Source of the DNA: Acidobacteriota bacterium | GTDB taxonomy: Bacteria; Acidobacteriota; Blastocatellia; Chloracidobacteriales; Chloracidobacteriaceae | Assembly: GCA_016208495.1 (NCBI GenBank) | Contig: JACQXX010000003.1 | Coordinates: 41,091 to 105,090, forward strand | DNA: 64,000 nt | Direction of reading: 5' to 3' | Part shown: piece by piece, positions 54,000 through 63,720 of the stretch | Numbering within the stretch: the first letter of the stretch is position 1 | Layout: each line of letters starts with the position of its first letter | Made by a program: the position numbers and the translations under genes | The notes under the pieces: model-generated | The model's input: only the letters and a program-made list of their open reading frames with translations | What the model was told of the DNA's origin: nothing | Databases searched by the model: none

Positions 54000-54677
54000 T
54001 TAAGGAACTGTCACCTGAAACTTCGAATAGGTATGTTCCGCCACCCGCTGGGTTCCAGGCGGGTTGTAATTACTCAAGCTAAACAGGTACCGACCCGTCA
54101 TCAACTGGCTGGCATCAATGGTTTCAATATACCGGTTATCAACCGTGACCCGGATGCTGCCTTGTCGGATGCCAAACGCGTAGCGATGTTCCCCTGAAAA
54201 TGACATGTTGACTTCGTGCCGTGGGGTAATGAAGTCATATGTATCTCCGCCCCTCCAAAACCGGCATTCCATTTGTTTGTCAAAGTGGCCATCACCGTGA
54301 AAGTACAGGAAAATACCGTAATCCAAACCGGGACTGACAAACCCAAAACAGCCTGTTGCACCGCGAGATTGGCCCTGGATCCGAAAAGTATATTCCTTTC
54401 GGGAGTCAAAACTGTAGGAATGGGTTAACCCATAGTAGTGAGTCCCACCCCAGCCAATCAGTTTTTGGTCCCTGGTGTCCCACTGGCCCAGATTCTTGGT
54501 CCATCGGGAAAGGGATCGGTTTTGAAATTGATCAGCAAGCAGGATTTTGCGAGGTTCGTTTCGATTCTCCTGTTTTGATCTCGGACGAAACGCACCGCAA
54601 TAATCACAGTTTTGGGAATCAGGCTGCATTGGAGCGTGACAACGATAACAATACAGCAGCAATGTTGCTCGGTTCAT
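54000..54677 (-). CDS. Zinc ribbon protein with concanavalin-like domain
   Basis: 225 aa. Residues 10-27 form a zinc ribbon (CYRCHAPMQPDSQNCDYCG). After a charged linker, about 48-225 is a beta-rich domain (LADQFQNRSLSRWTKNLGQW, GWGGTHYYGLTHSY, EYTFRIQGQSRGATGCFGFV, FGIRQGSIRVTVDNRYIETID) resembling a LamG/concanavalin-like or 3-keto-disaccharide-hydrolase-type jelly roll. No signal peptide. Catalytic residues cannot be assigned. CAGGAG upstream of the ATG supports the start. The zinc ribbon is like those in the first signalling cluster, which suggests a family-wide module in this genome. Confidence 0.7.
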   Translation of the reverse strand: MNRATLLLYCYRCHAPMQPDSQNCDYCGAFRPRSKQENRNEPRKILLADQFQNRSLSRWTKNLGQWDTRDQKLIGWGGTHYYGLTHSYSFDSRKEYTFRIQGQSRGATGCFGFVSPGLDYGIFLYFHGDGHFDKQMECRFWRGGDTYDFITPRHEVNMSFSGEHRYAFGIRQGSIRVTVDNRYIETIDASQLMTGRYLFSLSNYNPPGTQRVAEHTYSKFQVTVP

Positions 54678-55139
54678 GCTGGATGTTCTCCTGAGAATTC
54701 GGATTGGCCTGCGGCAAATTCAGGTTCTTGAGCAAGGAAAGCAAAAAACAAATTGGACAATGATGTCAGGTGAATCGCGGTTCCTGTGACTGATGGGGAA
54801 GTAAACGGAGTTGATTGCCCTGGGTGCTGAATACATTGCAATCGTATCCTTATTCTCTGGCATTTCACATTTGGCTCAAGGCTGGCATTCGAGCCGTCTC
54901 CGCCTGAAAGCACAGTGTATTTCCAACGCAACATCTGTGTTTTCCATATCGGGCGGGCCCGACTGGCGGGGTTGAAACCTGTGCTCCAGAGATTTCACCA
55001 CAGTCAAAGGAGAATCGAGAATTATTGAATTCAGGGAGTGAGCATAAATGAGGGGATCAGGATTTCCCCGAACTGAAAATCAGATGGTTTTGATTTCAGA
55101 GAATCACGCTTCGTGCAGTGCACCGCTCAAAAAATACAA
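54678..55139. other. Intergenic, no gene seen
   Basis: No supported ORF, repeat array or RNA. Likely holds the promoter of the minus-strand zinc-ribbon gene at its left end and, at its right, flank of the TnpB element. Confidence 0.3.
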
Positions 55140-55330
55140 AATGAGAAAGATGACCGCTGCCTTCAGCCATTGATAGTGAGTGGCTCGGGCGTTGGTTGAT
55201 ACACAGTTGGATAGGCCGCAGTGAACCTTTCGGCCATAAATGGCCGAGCTTCTGGGTGGGATCATCCAGCTTACACTGGTTGATCTTGAGCAGTTCGCGC
55301 TTCTGCCTGACTGCCATCAGTCAGGGTTGC
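55140..55330 (-). ncRNA. Candidate omega RNA region downstream of tnpB
   Basis: The stretch after the tnpB stop contains an inverted repeat CGGCCATTTATGGCCG (about 55230-55245), then, further along the minus strand, TCAATGGCTGAAGGCAGCGG near the presumed right end. TnpB-associated omega RNAs are usually processed from the 3' end of tnpB and the adjacent element end, with the guide taken from the flank. Exact ends and guide are not determinable by eye. Confidence 0.4.
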
Positions 55331-56609
55331 GGGCTGCGCCGGTCGGCTGTCCTTCCGGCGTAGCGGCAATCCCACGTTTTTTCACCACCTGAGCGCCGTT
55401 GTGGTCGGCATTCGCAACGTGTCCGCACCGCTGACAATGAAACTGACTTTGGCTCACGCGGTTGGCGGGATGAATGTGGCCGCAACTGGCACATTCTTGC
55501 GAAGATCGGTAAGCGGCAACGCTGATCACCAGTTTTCGACGCCGAAGCGCCTTGTATTTGAGAAATGTCACCACCATTCCCCAGGCCGCCGCCAAAATAT
55601 TCCGATTGAGTCCGGCTTTGGCGGCGGCGCCGTTGGGTTCGTAGCCATTCCCATCAGCTTTTGGTTGCGGGGATGGACTGGCCGTCATGTTTTTGATTTT
55701 GAGATCCTCGATCACAAATATCCGGTGGTCGGAGGTCGCCAGCCGATGGCTAGTCTGATGGGCAAAGTCCCGCCGGACATCAGCTTTCCGGGCGTGATAC
55801 CGGGCCAGTTTTTGTTTGGTCCGTTCCCGACGGGAAGACCCTTTGACCTGTCGTGACAATCTTTTTTGCTGACGGTTGATTTGTCGGTCACACTGGTCAA
55901 GCGTGTGCTTTTGTTCCGGGGTAAACTCAAATGGTGTCCCTTCCGATGGATAGACTGGAATCACGACTCCGCGATCCAGTCCAACCGTGATGGGTTCCAA
56001 GCTTGCTTCGTCCATCTGGCTGTATTCGACCTGGAGTTCTTCCTCCGTCGCCAGTTCCTGGCCATCTTCATAATTGAATGACACGAAATACTCACCATTC
56101 CGACGTGATACTGTGATTGAATGTGGTGACTCAAACTCCCGCCGGGCGTCAAAACTCAACGCTCCAATCTGATTGGTCTTTGTTCCAATCATCAGTTGGT
56201 ATCCAATCACGTCTCCGGTTTGGTTATCCGTTTTCGGTTTCAACTCAAACAGTTCACTCGTCAGCCAGACTGAATCCCGGTTGCCTTTCCGTTTCCTGAC
56301 CGGTCTCTCCGCCAGTCCCGCCACGTATCGCTGGTAGGCTTCCCGCCACCGATACGCTGCATTCCGCAGTACCTGGCTCGGGATGTCTTTAAGCCAGACT
56401 GTTTGTTCCGTTTTGAATTGGGAATAGCACTGGTCCACCGGCACCGGCACGCCGACCAGCGCCAGGCTGTGGGCCTTAAACGTCCGGAAATACTCGTGTT
56501 CCGCCACCTTCGCGTTGTAGATAAACCGCCCAGCGCCCATCCATTGCGATAACACTCGCTTTTGCTCATGGGTTGGATGCGCCTTGAATTTGACGCCACA
56601 CAGTGCCAT
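55317..56609 (-). CDS. tnpB: TnpB RNA-guided endonuclease (IS200/IS605-type OrfB)
   Basis: 430 aa from ATG 56609 (434 from TTG 56621). Ancestor-type relative of Cas12. The wing/helical N-terminal part carries YNAKVAEHEYFR; RuvC-I is VGLDRGVVIPV, RuvC-II FVIEDLKIKNMT, and RuvC-III NADHNGAQVVKK, giving the Asp-Glu-Asp metal-binding triad. The zinc finger CASCGHIHPANRVSQSQFHCQRCG (written here as CASCG...CQRCG) is intact. No Y1 tnpA is nearby, so the element is non-autonomous for transposition. TnpB acts as an RNA-guided nuclease that keeps the element at its site. A 14-bp inverted repeat (ATTACTTTAGTAAT, 56630-56643) lies upstream and might mark the left end or an operator. Confidence 0.92.
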   Translation of the reverse strand: MALCGVKFKAHPTHEQKRVLSQWMGAGRFIYNAKVAEHEYFRTFKAHSLALVGVPVPVDQCYSQFKTEQTVWLKDIPSQVLRNAAYRWREAYQRYVAGLAERPVRKRKGNRDSVWLTSELFELKPKTDNQTGDVIGYQLMIGTKTNQIGALSFDARREFESPHSITVSRRNGEYFVSFNYEDGQELATEEELQVEYSQMDEASLEPITVGLDRGVVIPVYPSEGTPFEFTPEQKHTLDQCDRQINRQQKRLSRQVKGSSRRERTKQKLARYHARKADVRRDFAHQTSHRLATSDHRIFVIEDLKIKNMTASPSPQPKADGNGYEPNGAAAKAGLNRNILAAAWGMVVTFLKYKALRRRKLVISVAAYRSSQECASCGHIHPANRVSQSQFHCQRCGHVANADHNGAQVVKKRGIAATPEGQPTGAARNPD

Positions 56610-56629
56610 ATATATTCCCAATCTGTATT

Positions 56630-56643
56630 ATTACTTTAGTAAT
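56630..56643. repeat. 14-bp inverted repeat upstream of tnpB
   Basis: ATTACT-TT-AGTAAT, 21 bp before the tnpB ATG. Could be an operator or left-end hairpin of the element. Function unproven. Confidence 0.4.
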
Positions 56644-56934
56644 AGCGTGCACGATACCATGTCGGTCTGTTTCCCGTCGAGCAAAATCTCATCCCTTCCT
56701 GGCACTTTCCGTTGAGTGATGGTTTCTCGGGAGGTTGATTTTCTTTTCCCGTGATCTGTCCGGTTCCCATTGCGCTCAGATTTCTTAATTCTCTAAACCA
56801 GATCGGACTCGCTTAACTCGGCCCTGAAAGGCTGAGACTGCGCTCGTCGTTTTGTTCAAAAAGAAGTTTGACGATGAAGCTTGGGATTGCTTGATTTTTG
56901 GAAAACGGGCAACGGGCATAAAGGAGAGGAAACG

Positions 56935-57078
56935 ATGCCAGTTGGTCTTCCTGGTTGTTTCCCTGAGGTGAGGATAACAACCCCTGAAACGCCTGGGCAT
57001 TATACGGACCTTTGGAAAAGAAAGCGAGAAAAATCTATCAAAAAACAGGACAAAAACATTAGAGCGAGAAAAAACTAA
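56935..57078 (+). CDS. Possible small protein, 47 aa
   Basis: ATG 56935 is preceded by AAAGGAGAGGAAACG, a strong Shine-Dalgarno sequence. It encodes MPVGLPGCFPEV... with a Lys/Arg-rich C-terminus (KRKREKSIKKQDKNIRARKN). No family recognised. The good ribosome site is the only support; the protein could be an artefact. The rest of 56644-57220 shows no gene; 57131-57190 is the dispersed GGGATGA phrase. Confidence 0.25.
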   Translation: MPVGLPGCFPEVRITTPETPGHYTDLWKRKREKSIKKQDKNIRARKN

Positions 57079-57130
57079 TTCTGGGATCAGAATTTGCAGC
57101 TAAATACCGGGCTGAAAAAAACAGGGCTGA

Positions 57131-57230
57131 GGGCAATCGAAGGGATGAGGGATGAGGGATGAGGGATGAAAGAAACCCAATTCTTCAGCCCTCAGTCTTC
57201 AATCCCGAGCTTGCGAGTCTTCAGCCCCCA
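57131..57230. repeat. Dispersed GGGATGA phrase, copy at 57 kb
   Basis: GGGCAATCGAAGGGATGAGG begins the copy, followed by GGGATGA units (57142-57170) and AATTCTTCAGCCC. It is nearly the same as 45291-45350. Confidence 0.7.
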
Positions 57231-59188
57231 GAAAGAAACCTGGCATCGGTGGTCCGGTTGCGTCCATTTTGTTTCGAAGCATAGAGTGCTTTATCCGCTG
57301 CCGTGACCAGTTCATCCTGATCTGCAACCTGGAGTGCTGGATAATTGGACACACCAATACTGGCTGTAATTTTGATTGGCCCAACTGAAGTTGGTGCCGG
57401 CGCACTTTCAATCGCAATCCGAAGCCGTTCGGCGACATCTCGGGAAGGGTCAGCCGGAGTATTGGGCAATAAAACTGTAAATTCCTCGCCTCCATACCGG
57501 GCTGGAATGTCGGAGTCACGCAAGCGGCCTTTCACCAATGTTGCCAGATATCGCAACACGTCATTTCCAACTTCGTGCCCGTAGGTGTCATTGATTTTTT
57601 TGAAATGATCCAGGTCAATCATGATCACACCCAGTGGTTTGTGGGTGCGTTTGGCCAGTTCAAATTGTTCAGCCAGTTTTTGGCGCAGATACCGGGGGTT
57701 AATCAGCCCGGTGAGCCCATCAATCGTCGCCAGTTCAAATAGCCGGGCATTTTCAAGGGCGCTCACCACTTGCTGGCCAAGGGTTTGGAGCAGTGCCTGA
57801 TGTTGTTCGGTAAATGCCGCGCGGGATTCGCTGGCCACACTAATCACACCCAATGGGCGATCTTTTGATTCTAATGGAACTCCCAACCAGGAACGATAGG
57901 GAAGTTGACGGATCAACCAGCTATATCCATAAGCATTTGCCTCTTTGGTGATATCTTCCAATCGAAGTGGACGGCCACGTTTGACACACCACTCAGCCAG
58001 TCCAATTGCGTTTTCTTCGGGTGGGGTTTCTTCACCTGGAGTTTGTTCCTGGCGGCTCCAGCGACCACTATTGAGTAATTCACCGGTTTTGCCAGTTGAG
58101 ATTTCGGTGCCTCCTGGTGGAGTTTTGGTTTCACCTCCAATGGCCTCCCGGTGTAATTTGCCAGTTCCCGAGTGGTCGGTTTGCCGTCGATGGAGGCGAG
58201 GCATTCGATAGTTTACCCCCTCTAGTTGAAGGTGGTTCTGGTCGGTTGAGGTTTGATGTTCGGGAAACAGGTAAATCGCAAACGAGTCTGCCCCAAAAAG
58301 CTCCTTGCCATGTTCATACAGTGCTTTTAAGAGTTCTTTTCGAGTTTGCGTGGCATTGCTCAAGGCTTTGCCCAGACTGGCTAAAATCTTTAATTCAAGC
58401 ACGGTTGACTGGAGTTCGGTTGTGACCCGGGCTTGCTTGCTCAGGAGTGCGACCAGCGAGACCAGGACCACACCCAGTACACAAAAGACTTTGAAATCAA
58501 GAAAATACACTACTGCCATAACCACGCCGAGCAGCACATTCGAGATCTCGGTCAACAACACCACAAAGGACCGCAACTCACGGGTATTCCGATTGTATTC
58601 AAGGAGCGGGATACCGCGGGTCCAGGCGTGAACAAACATCAAATTCCATCGAATCAGCACAATCGAGGCATAGACAAACGGGATGCTGGCTGTCTGACGG
58701 GGTTCGAGGGTGGTAAACGGAGTCCATTCGCCCCAATTGAGAACCCGATACATCGAACTTCCAGTCAGTGTCACAAACGCCATCAACCCGCCCTGAAACA
58801 AAATTTCTCCCAGATTGGCATACCATGGACCATATTCGACCTCGCGAACCGTTCGATTGGCCAGTTGACTCAGCGTGTTGAGGATAGCGGCCAGAGCCAT
58901 GATGACGATGGCTGTCCCTGGATCAAAAACCAGAATCACACAGACGTTGAGTGCATCTTCGGATGAAAGAGCGGCTGACCGGGTCGGGCGATACCGTAAA
59001 AAGACACATAACATCAGCAACAACAGAAAAACAGCCGCATGCAGCACTTTTTGGGTGTTGACCGCCTGAAACGAATAGCCTTGTCCAAGGGATAACTGGT
59101 ACACCAGCCACAGGCTCAGAGTTCCAAAAACCCAGATAAAGAGTAAATAAGGCCAGCCATAGGGGGTTCGTTCAAGTGTTGATGCCAT
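57221..59188 (-). CDS. Membrane GAF-GGDEF diguanylate cyclase
   Basis: 655 aa from ATG 59188; ATG 59287 would add 33 residues. N-terminal multi-helix membrane sensor (about 10-270, with MASE-like loops), a GAF domain (about 290-500) with a charged linker inside, and a C-terminal GGDEF domain: RYGGEEF (about 560-566) keeps the catalytic Glu. The inhibitory I-site RxxD (RDSD) lies five residues before it. It should make c-di-GMP and be product-inhibited. It stands alone between a repeat region and the mutase gene. No EAL protein is in the window. Most similar in layout to GAF-GGDEF receptors of deep-branching bacteria. Confidence 0.9.
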   Translation of the reverse strand: MASTLERTPYGWPYLLFIWVFGTLSLWLVYQLSLGQGYSFQAVNTQKVLHAAVFLLLLMLCVFLRYRPTRSAALSSEDALNVCVILVFDPGTAIVIMALAAILNTLSQLANRTVREVEYGPWYANLGEILFQGGLMAFVTLTGSSMYRVLNWGEWTPFTTLEPRQTASIPFVYASIVLIRWNLMFVHAWTRGIPLLEYNRNTRELRSFVVLLTEISNVLLGVVMAVVYFLDFKVFCVLGVVLVSLVALLSKQARVTTELQSTVLELKILASLGKALSNATQTRKELLKALYEHGKELFGADSFAIYLFPEHQTSTDQNHLQLEGVNYRMPRLHRRQTDHSGTGKLHREAIGGETKTPPGGTEISTGKTGELLNSGRWSRQEQTPGEETPPEENAIGLAEWCVKRGRPLRLEDITKEANAYGYSWLIRQLPYRSWLGVPLESKDRPLGVISVASESRAAFTEQHQALLQTLGQQVVSALENARLFELATIDGLTGLINPRYLRQKLAEQFELAKRTHKPLGVIMIDLDHFKKINDTYGHEVGNDVLRYLATLVKGRLRDSDIPARYGGEEFTVLLPNTPADPSRDVAERLRIAIESAPAPTSVGPIKITASIGVSNYPALQVADQDELVTAADKALYASKQNGRNRTTDARFLSGG

Positions 59189-59681
59189 AAAATAAAGGGG
59201 ATCGGAAAAATGGTGAAGCGACTGGCAACGGCTCTGACCCAGACAGGTGAACCCGCCGGTAAGACACCACAGGACCCAACCAGCCATGAGCCAACCAGAG
59301 CCAGGTCCCGGCAAAGAGCAGTATCTTCTTCAATTTGTGAAGCCGTTAATGTTGGGTTTAGAAGTGGGTGAAAAAAACCGGAAAGCTAAAATGCAAGTCT
59401 GTTTTTTCTACTGGACCCGGTATAAATTCTGCAAGTTTTTTTTCTTGAAACGGCGCCTTTTCCAGTACTCTTGCCTAAAAAAATTGAAGATTGCCTGTGA
59501 GATGAGCTTTGAAGCTGAAAAAGAGAAAAGAAGGTCGAATTTTAACCCTGGTTCACTAATTGCATCTTTGACACATCGCTGAGACAATCAGCCGAAGATG
59601 CGAAAATTTCCCCTCCTGGTTCAATGCTGGTTCACCAGTGACCCAATTCAGATTTCATTTTCCAAGGATGAAGTGACTGTT
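59189..59681. other. Divergent intergenic region, no gene seen
   Basis: Nearly 500 bp between the cyclase and the mutase. Poly-A and poly-T rich between 59380 and 59540. No cobalamin riboswitch-like box was found, although the downstream mutase is B12-dependent. Confidence 0.3.
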
Positions 59682-61307
59682 ATGTCAACATTGCAATCGT
59701 CTCAATCCGATATATCACCAAAAAACAAAGCGACCATCTCTCGGACCACCAGTTCCGGAGTTGAATTGAACTCTTACTACCGTCAGGCAGATCGCCCCGA
59801 AGGGGCTGAAGCCGAAGTTCCGGGATCGTACCCGTACACGCGGGGTATTTTTGCCCAGATGTACCGGAGCAAACTCTGGACCATGCGCCAGTATGCCGGC
59901 TTTGCGACGGCTGCCGAATCCAATCGGCGGTATCGTTATTTGCTGGAACAGGGCACCACTGGTCTTTCCGTGGCTTTTGATTTGCCGACCCAGATTGGAC
60001 TGGATTCAGATAACCCCCTGGCCTTAGGCGAGGTCGGAAAGGTCGGAGTCGCGATTGATTCGTTGGAAGACATGGAAGTTTTATTTGATGGAATTCCACT
60101 GGACCGTGTCTCAACCTCAATGACCATCAATGCCACCGCTCCGATTCTGTTATCGCTCTATATCGCGGTTGGGAGAAAGCAGGGGGTCCGTCCAGATCAG
60201 CTCAACGGTACAGTCCAAAATGATATTCTCAAAGAGTATATGGCGCGCGGCACGTATATTTACCCCCCGCGTCCATCGCTGCGGCTGATTACCGATTTGT
60301 TTGCCTATTGTTCGGCTGAAGTCCCCAACTGGAATACCATTTCAATCTCGGGCTATCACATTCGGGAAGCCGGATGTACGGCGGCCCAGGAAATTGCATT
60401 CACACTGGCGGATGGGATTTGTTACGTTCAGGCGGCCCTGGATGCGGGTCTGGATGTTGATCAATTTGCACCGCGTCTGTCGTTTTTCTTCAATGCTCAC
60501 AATAATTTACTCGAAGAAGTCGCCAAATTCCGGGCTGCCCGGCGGATGTGGGCCCAGATTATGCGCGAACGATTTGGGGCAAAAAATCCCAAGTCGTTGA
60601 TGCTCCGATTCCATACCCAGACGGCGGGAAGCACCTTGACCGCCCAGCAACCCGAAGTCAATGTGGTTCGGACCACGATCCAGGCGCTGGCTGCCGTCCT
60701 GGGTGGCACCCAATCGCTGCATACCAACTCGAAAGACGAGGCGCTTGGGCTCCCGACTCAGGATGCGGCTCGGGTCGCCCTCCGAACCCAGCAAGTGATT
60801 GCCTATGAATCAGGCGCGGTGGATGTTTCTGACCCACTCGGTGGTTCCTACCTGATCGAACATCTCACCGATGAACTCGAACAGCGTGCCAAAGCCTATA
60901 TTGCCCGCATTGACGAAATGGGCGGAATGTTGACGGCGATTGAAAGAGGGTTCCCACAACGCGAAATCCAGCAGGCCGCCTTTGAATATCAACGGGCGGT
61001 CGAAGACCACCGTCAGGTTGTGGTCGGAGTGAACAAATTCCAGATGGAAGAGGAGACTTCGATTCCGATTCTCCATATTGATCCGGAACTGGAAAAAGCC
61101 CAGGTGGAGCGGGTGCGGGCGGTTCGGGCCCGACGGGATGCCGTGAAAGCCGCCGCTGCTTTGGATGCCGTTGAAGCCGCTGCCCGAGGGACTGAAAACG
61201 TCATGCCGCATATTCTCAATGCGGTTGAGTGTTATTGCACGGTTGGGGAAATTTCAGATCGGTTGCGGACAATTTTTGGGGAGTATCAGGAATCAGTGGT
61301 GTTTTAA
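59682..61307 (+). CDS. Methylmalonyl-CoA mutase large subunit, catalytic domain only
   Basis: 541 aa. Interconverts succinyl-CoA and methylmalonyl-CoA using adenosylcobalamin; substrate assignment follows family resemblance. [70 protein letters not shown] and [18 protein letters not shown] are conserved. The protein ends before any B12-binding DxHxxG domain, so it is the split type needing a separate small subunit (about 140 aa), which is not in the window. ATG 59682 with AAGG upstream is used; the frame is open from 59598. Isobutyryl-CoA mutase or related enzymes cannot be excluded. Downstream gene is convergent. Confidence 0.92.
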   Translation: MSTLQSSQSDISPKNKATISRTTSSGVELNSYYRQADRPEGAEAEVPGSYPYTRGIFAQMYRSKLWTMRQYAGFATAAESNRRYRYLLEQGTTGLSVAFDLPTQIGLDSDNPLALGEVGKVGVAIDSLEDMEVLFDGIPLDRVSTSMTINATAPILLSLYIAVGRKQGVRPDQLNGTVQNDILKEYMARGTYIYPPRPSLRLITDLFAYCSAEVPNWNTISISGYHIREAGCTAAQEIAFTLADGICYVQAALDAGLDVDQFAPRLSFFFNAHNNLLEEVAKFRAARRMWAQIMRERFGAKNPKSLMLRFHTQTAGSTLTAQQPEVNVVRTTIQALAAVLGGTQSLHTNSKDEALGLPTQDAARVALRTQQVIAYESGAVDVSDPLGGSYLIEHLTDELEQRAKAYIARIDEMGGMLTAIERGFPQREIQQAAFEYQRAVEDHRQVVVGVNKFQMEEETSIPILHIDPELEKAQVERVRAVRARRDAVKAAAALDAVEAAARGTENVMPHILNAVECYCTVGEISDRLRTIFGEYQESVVF

Positions 61308-61310
61308 GGA

Positions 61311-61443
61311 GGGTTCGGGGTTCCGGGTTCTGGGTTTGGGGTTTTCAAATTTATGTCCTTTTGGTCCTTTAAGTTCTTTAAGTCCTTTAAGTCCTTTTGC
61401 CTTTTCCCAATCCCGAACCCCGAACCCCGAACCCCGATTGGCT
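61311..61443. repeat. Facing GGGGTTC / GAACCCC arrays with AAGTCCTTT units
   Basis: GGTTCGGGGTTCCGGGTTC (about 61314-61332) faces CCCGAACCCCGAACCCC (61413-61436). Between them, 61355-61400 holds CCTTTAAGT-type units of about 9 bp. It lies between two convergent genes and may end both transcripts. Confidence 0.8.
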
Positions 61444-63360
61444 CTATCCTGGTTCCGCTGTCAGTTGGATATCACTTGGCCCAGTTGGGATGCTGTCACC
61501 AGTGCTTGCCTGGGCCTGCTCTTTGTACTGAAGTTCATACAGGCGGCGATAGAGACCATGCTGGGCAAGCAGTTCCTGGTGGGTTCCCATTTCCCGGATT
61601 TCACCCTTGTGCAACACAATGATTTGATTGGCTTTTTGGATGGTTGACAGGCGATGGGCCACCAGGATGGACGTCCGGTCAATGAGGAGCCGTTCGATGG
61701 CTTGCTGGATCAACTGTTCGGTATGGGTATCAATGCTGGAAGTGGCTTCGTCCAGGATCAGGATTCGGGGATCAAACGCCAGCGCCCGCGCAAAACTCAA
61801 AAGCTGCTTTTGCCCAACCGACAACGTGGCGCCGCGTTCTTTGACTTCAGCCTGATAGCCCCCAGGGAGTTTCTGAATAAATTCATCCGCGTGGACTTCG
61901 CGGGCCGCAAAGTGAATTCGATCATCGTCAATGCTGGTATTGCCAAGCCGGATATTGTCCGCAATCGTGCCGGCAAACAAAAATACATCCTGGAGCACGA
62001 TTCCAAAGGACTGGCGAAGTTGATGCAGGTCCAGTTCCTTGATATCAACTCCATCAAGCAGAATCTGACCTCGTTGAATGTCGTAAAACCGCATCAAGAG
62101 GCTGGTAATGGTGGTTTTACCGGATCCGGTGGCACCAACCAGTGCGATTGACTGCCCGGCTGGGGCTTGAAACGAAACATTCTTCAAGACCCATTCTTCG
62201 CCTTTGTAGGCAAACCAGACGTTGCGAAATTCGATTTCTCCACGAATGTTGGACACTGGTTTTGGGGCGTCCGGAGAAGTAATTTCAAGGGGTGTGTCCA
62301 ACACCTTAAACACACGCTCTGAAGCCGCCATGGCTGCTTGCAGGATGTTGTATTTTTCGCTGATATCCTGGATGGGTTCATAAAACCGCTGCATGGCTTG
62401 AATAAAGAAAATCAGTGAACCGAGGGTCAAGGCGCCTTGAATGACCTGACCGCCGCCATACCACACAACCAGCGCCACGCCCACCGAGCTAATCAAGCCC
62501 ACCGCCGGATAAAACACCGCATAATAAAAAACCGAGTTCACATTGGCGATTCGATGCAGGTCGTTGATTTCGTCGAAATCGGTCAGGGCACGGGTTTCGC
62601 GATTAAAAAGCTGGACCACGGGCATTCCGGTGATGTGTTCCTGCAAAAAGGCATTGATGCGGGCCATGCGGGTGCGGACTTCGCGATAGGTCGCAGTGGC
62701 GTTGACCCGAAACCAGGCGGTGACCCCAACCAGCAACGGGATAATGATCATACTCACCAGCGCCAGTTTCCAGTTGATCAGCAGCAAAAAGACCAGAATT
62801 CCAATCAGCGTGAAGACATCGCTAAAAAGCGTCACAAACCCGGCGGTGAAGAGTTCGTTCAGGGCATCCACGTCGGAGGTCAGGCGCGAGATCATCCGGC
62901 CAATTGGGTGGCGGTCATAATAACTCAGGGAGAGATGCTGAAATTTGGCGAAAATCTCCTTGCGCATGTCATACATGATGAACTGACCCATTGAGTTCAG
63001 GATCACGGACTGGACATAGGTCAGGGAGAAAACAATCGAAATCAGGATCACATACCAGATTCCGATCACCAACACCCCATTTGCTGGGGTGAAATGAATG
63101 CCTAATCCGTCAACACCGTTCTGAAACAGCCGGGAAAAAAAGGAGAGATTCTGATCCGAGGGAGGTTTGAGATAGAGGTCAACCGCCACCATCGTCAGGT
63201 TGAGCGCCACCAGTTCAAAGATGGACGTCAAGGTGATCAGCGGAATGGCGATTGAAATTTGAACTCGATAGGGTTTCAGATACCTTAAGAGCCGCCAGAA
63301 CAGGCGACCATCATAGGACTTTTCAACGGCTTCTTCTTCGTGATGGCTTGCCACGCACAC
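61444..63360 (-). CDS. ABC exporter, half-transporter (MsbA/LmrA type)
   Basis: 638 aa. N-terminal six-helix permease (about 25-330) fused to an ATPase (about 370-620): Walker [11 protein letters not shown] (about 412), signature LSVGQKQLL (about 514), Walker [13 protein letters not shown], and H-loop VAHRLST. Homodimer exporting lipids or drugs; substrate not predictable, with MsbA-like flippase as the usual role in Gram-negatives. GTG start at 63360; a later ATG cannot be supported. The gene before it in transcription direction is the decayed PIN-domain remnant, so the promoter is presumably in 63361-63480. Confidence 0.93.
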   Translation of the reverse strand: MCVASHHEEEAVEKSYDGRLFWRLLRYLKPYRVQISIAIPLITLTSIFELVALNLTMVAVDLYLKPPSDQNLSFFSRLFQNGVDGLGIHFTPANGVLVIGIWYVILISIVFSLTYVQSVILNSMGQFIMYDMRKEIFAKFQHLSLSYYDRHPIGRMISRLTSDVDALNELFTAGFVTLFSDVFTLIGILVFLLLINWKLALVSMIIIPLLVGVTAWFRVNATATYREVRTRMARINAFLQEHITGMPVVQLFNRETRALTDFDEINDLHRIANVNSVFYYAVFYPAVGLISSVGVALVVWYGGGQVIQGALTLGSLIFFIQAMQRFYEPIQDISEKYNILQAAMAASERVFKVLDTPLEITSPDAPKPVSNIRGEIEFRNVWFAYKGEEWVLKNVSFQAPAGQSIALVGATGSGKTTITSLLMRFYDIQRGQILLDGVDIKELDLHQLRQSFGIVLQDVFLFAGTIADNIRLGNTSIDDDRIHFAAREVHADEFIQKLPGGYQAEVKERGATLSVGQKQLLSFARALAFDPRILILDEATSSIDTHTEQLIQQAIERLLIDRTSILVAHRLSTIQKANQIIVLHKGEIREMGTHQELLAQHGLYRRLYELQYKEQAQASTGDSIPTGPSDIQLTAEPG

Positions 63361-63477
63361 AACCTCGATTCAATAACAAAATAGAAGGGCGATTATGCGC
63401 TTTCCCGGTTGTGCATTGCCACCAGTCCTGGCAAGTGGGGATTTGTGGGTGGTAGAGAAAGGAATCAGGGGATGGAG

Positions 63478-63720
63478 TTACACATCCTTGGGGGCAATAA
63501 CCGTGATAAGATCGTTGTACCGTTTAAAATCTGCGGTGTTGAACATCAGCAAATGGGTTAAGATTATGCGTCAACATCGCTGCCACCAGACGGATATCAT
63601 GTCCGGTTTTTCCAATAACTTCTTCACAATTGAAAACAAACACTCTTCATCAGCCCATTCCAGGGAGCTTGAGCCAATTCACGTTGTGGCAATTTGTCAG
63701 AGTACAGGTTCGCTTGAGAG
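63478..63720 (-). pseudogene. Decayed VapC-like PIN domain toxin
   Basis: On the minus strand one frame reads GKTGHDIRLVAAMLTHNL, and after a one-base shift the next reads THLLMFNTADFKRYNDL followed by ITVIAPKDV and a stop at 63478-63480. This is the C-terminal third of a VapC toxin (HDxRLVAxM and FNTxDFxRY). Upstream, stop codons break all frames and no start or VapB is seen. Probably an inactivated toxin-antitoxin remnant. Confidence 0.65.

Noticed and set aside
55096..55317. 73-codon frame after tnpB
   Set aside because: Better explained as the 3' element end and omega RNA region; no family similarity.
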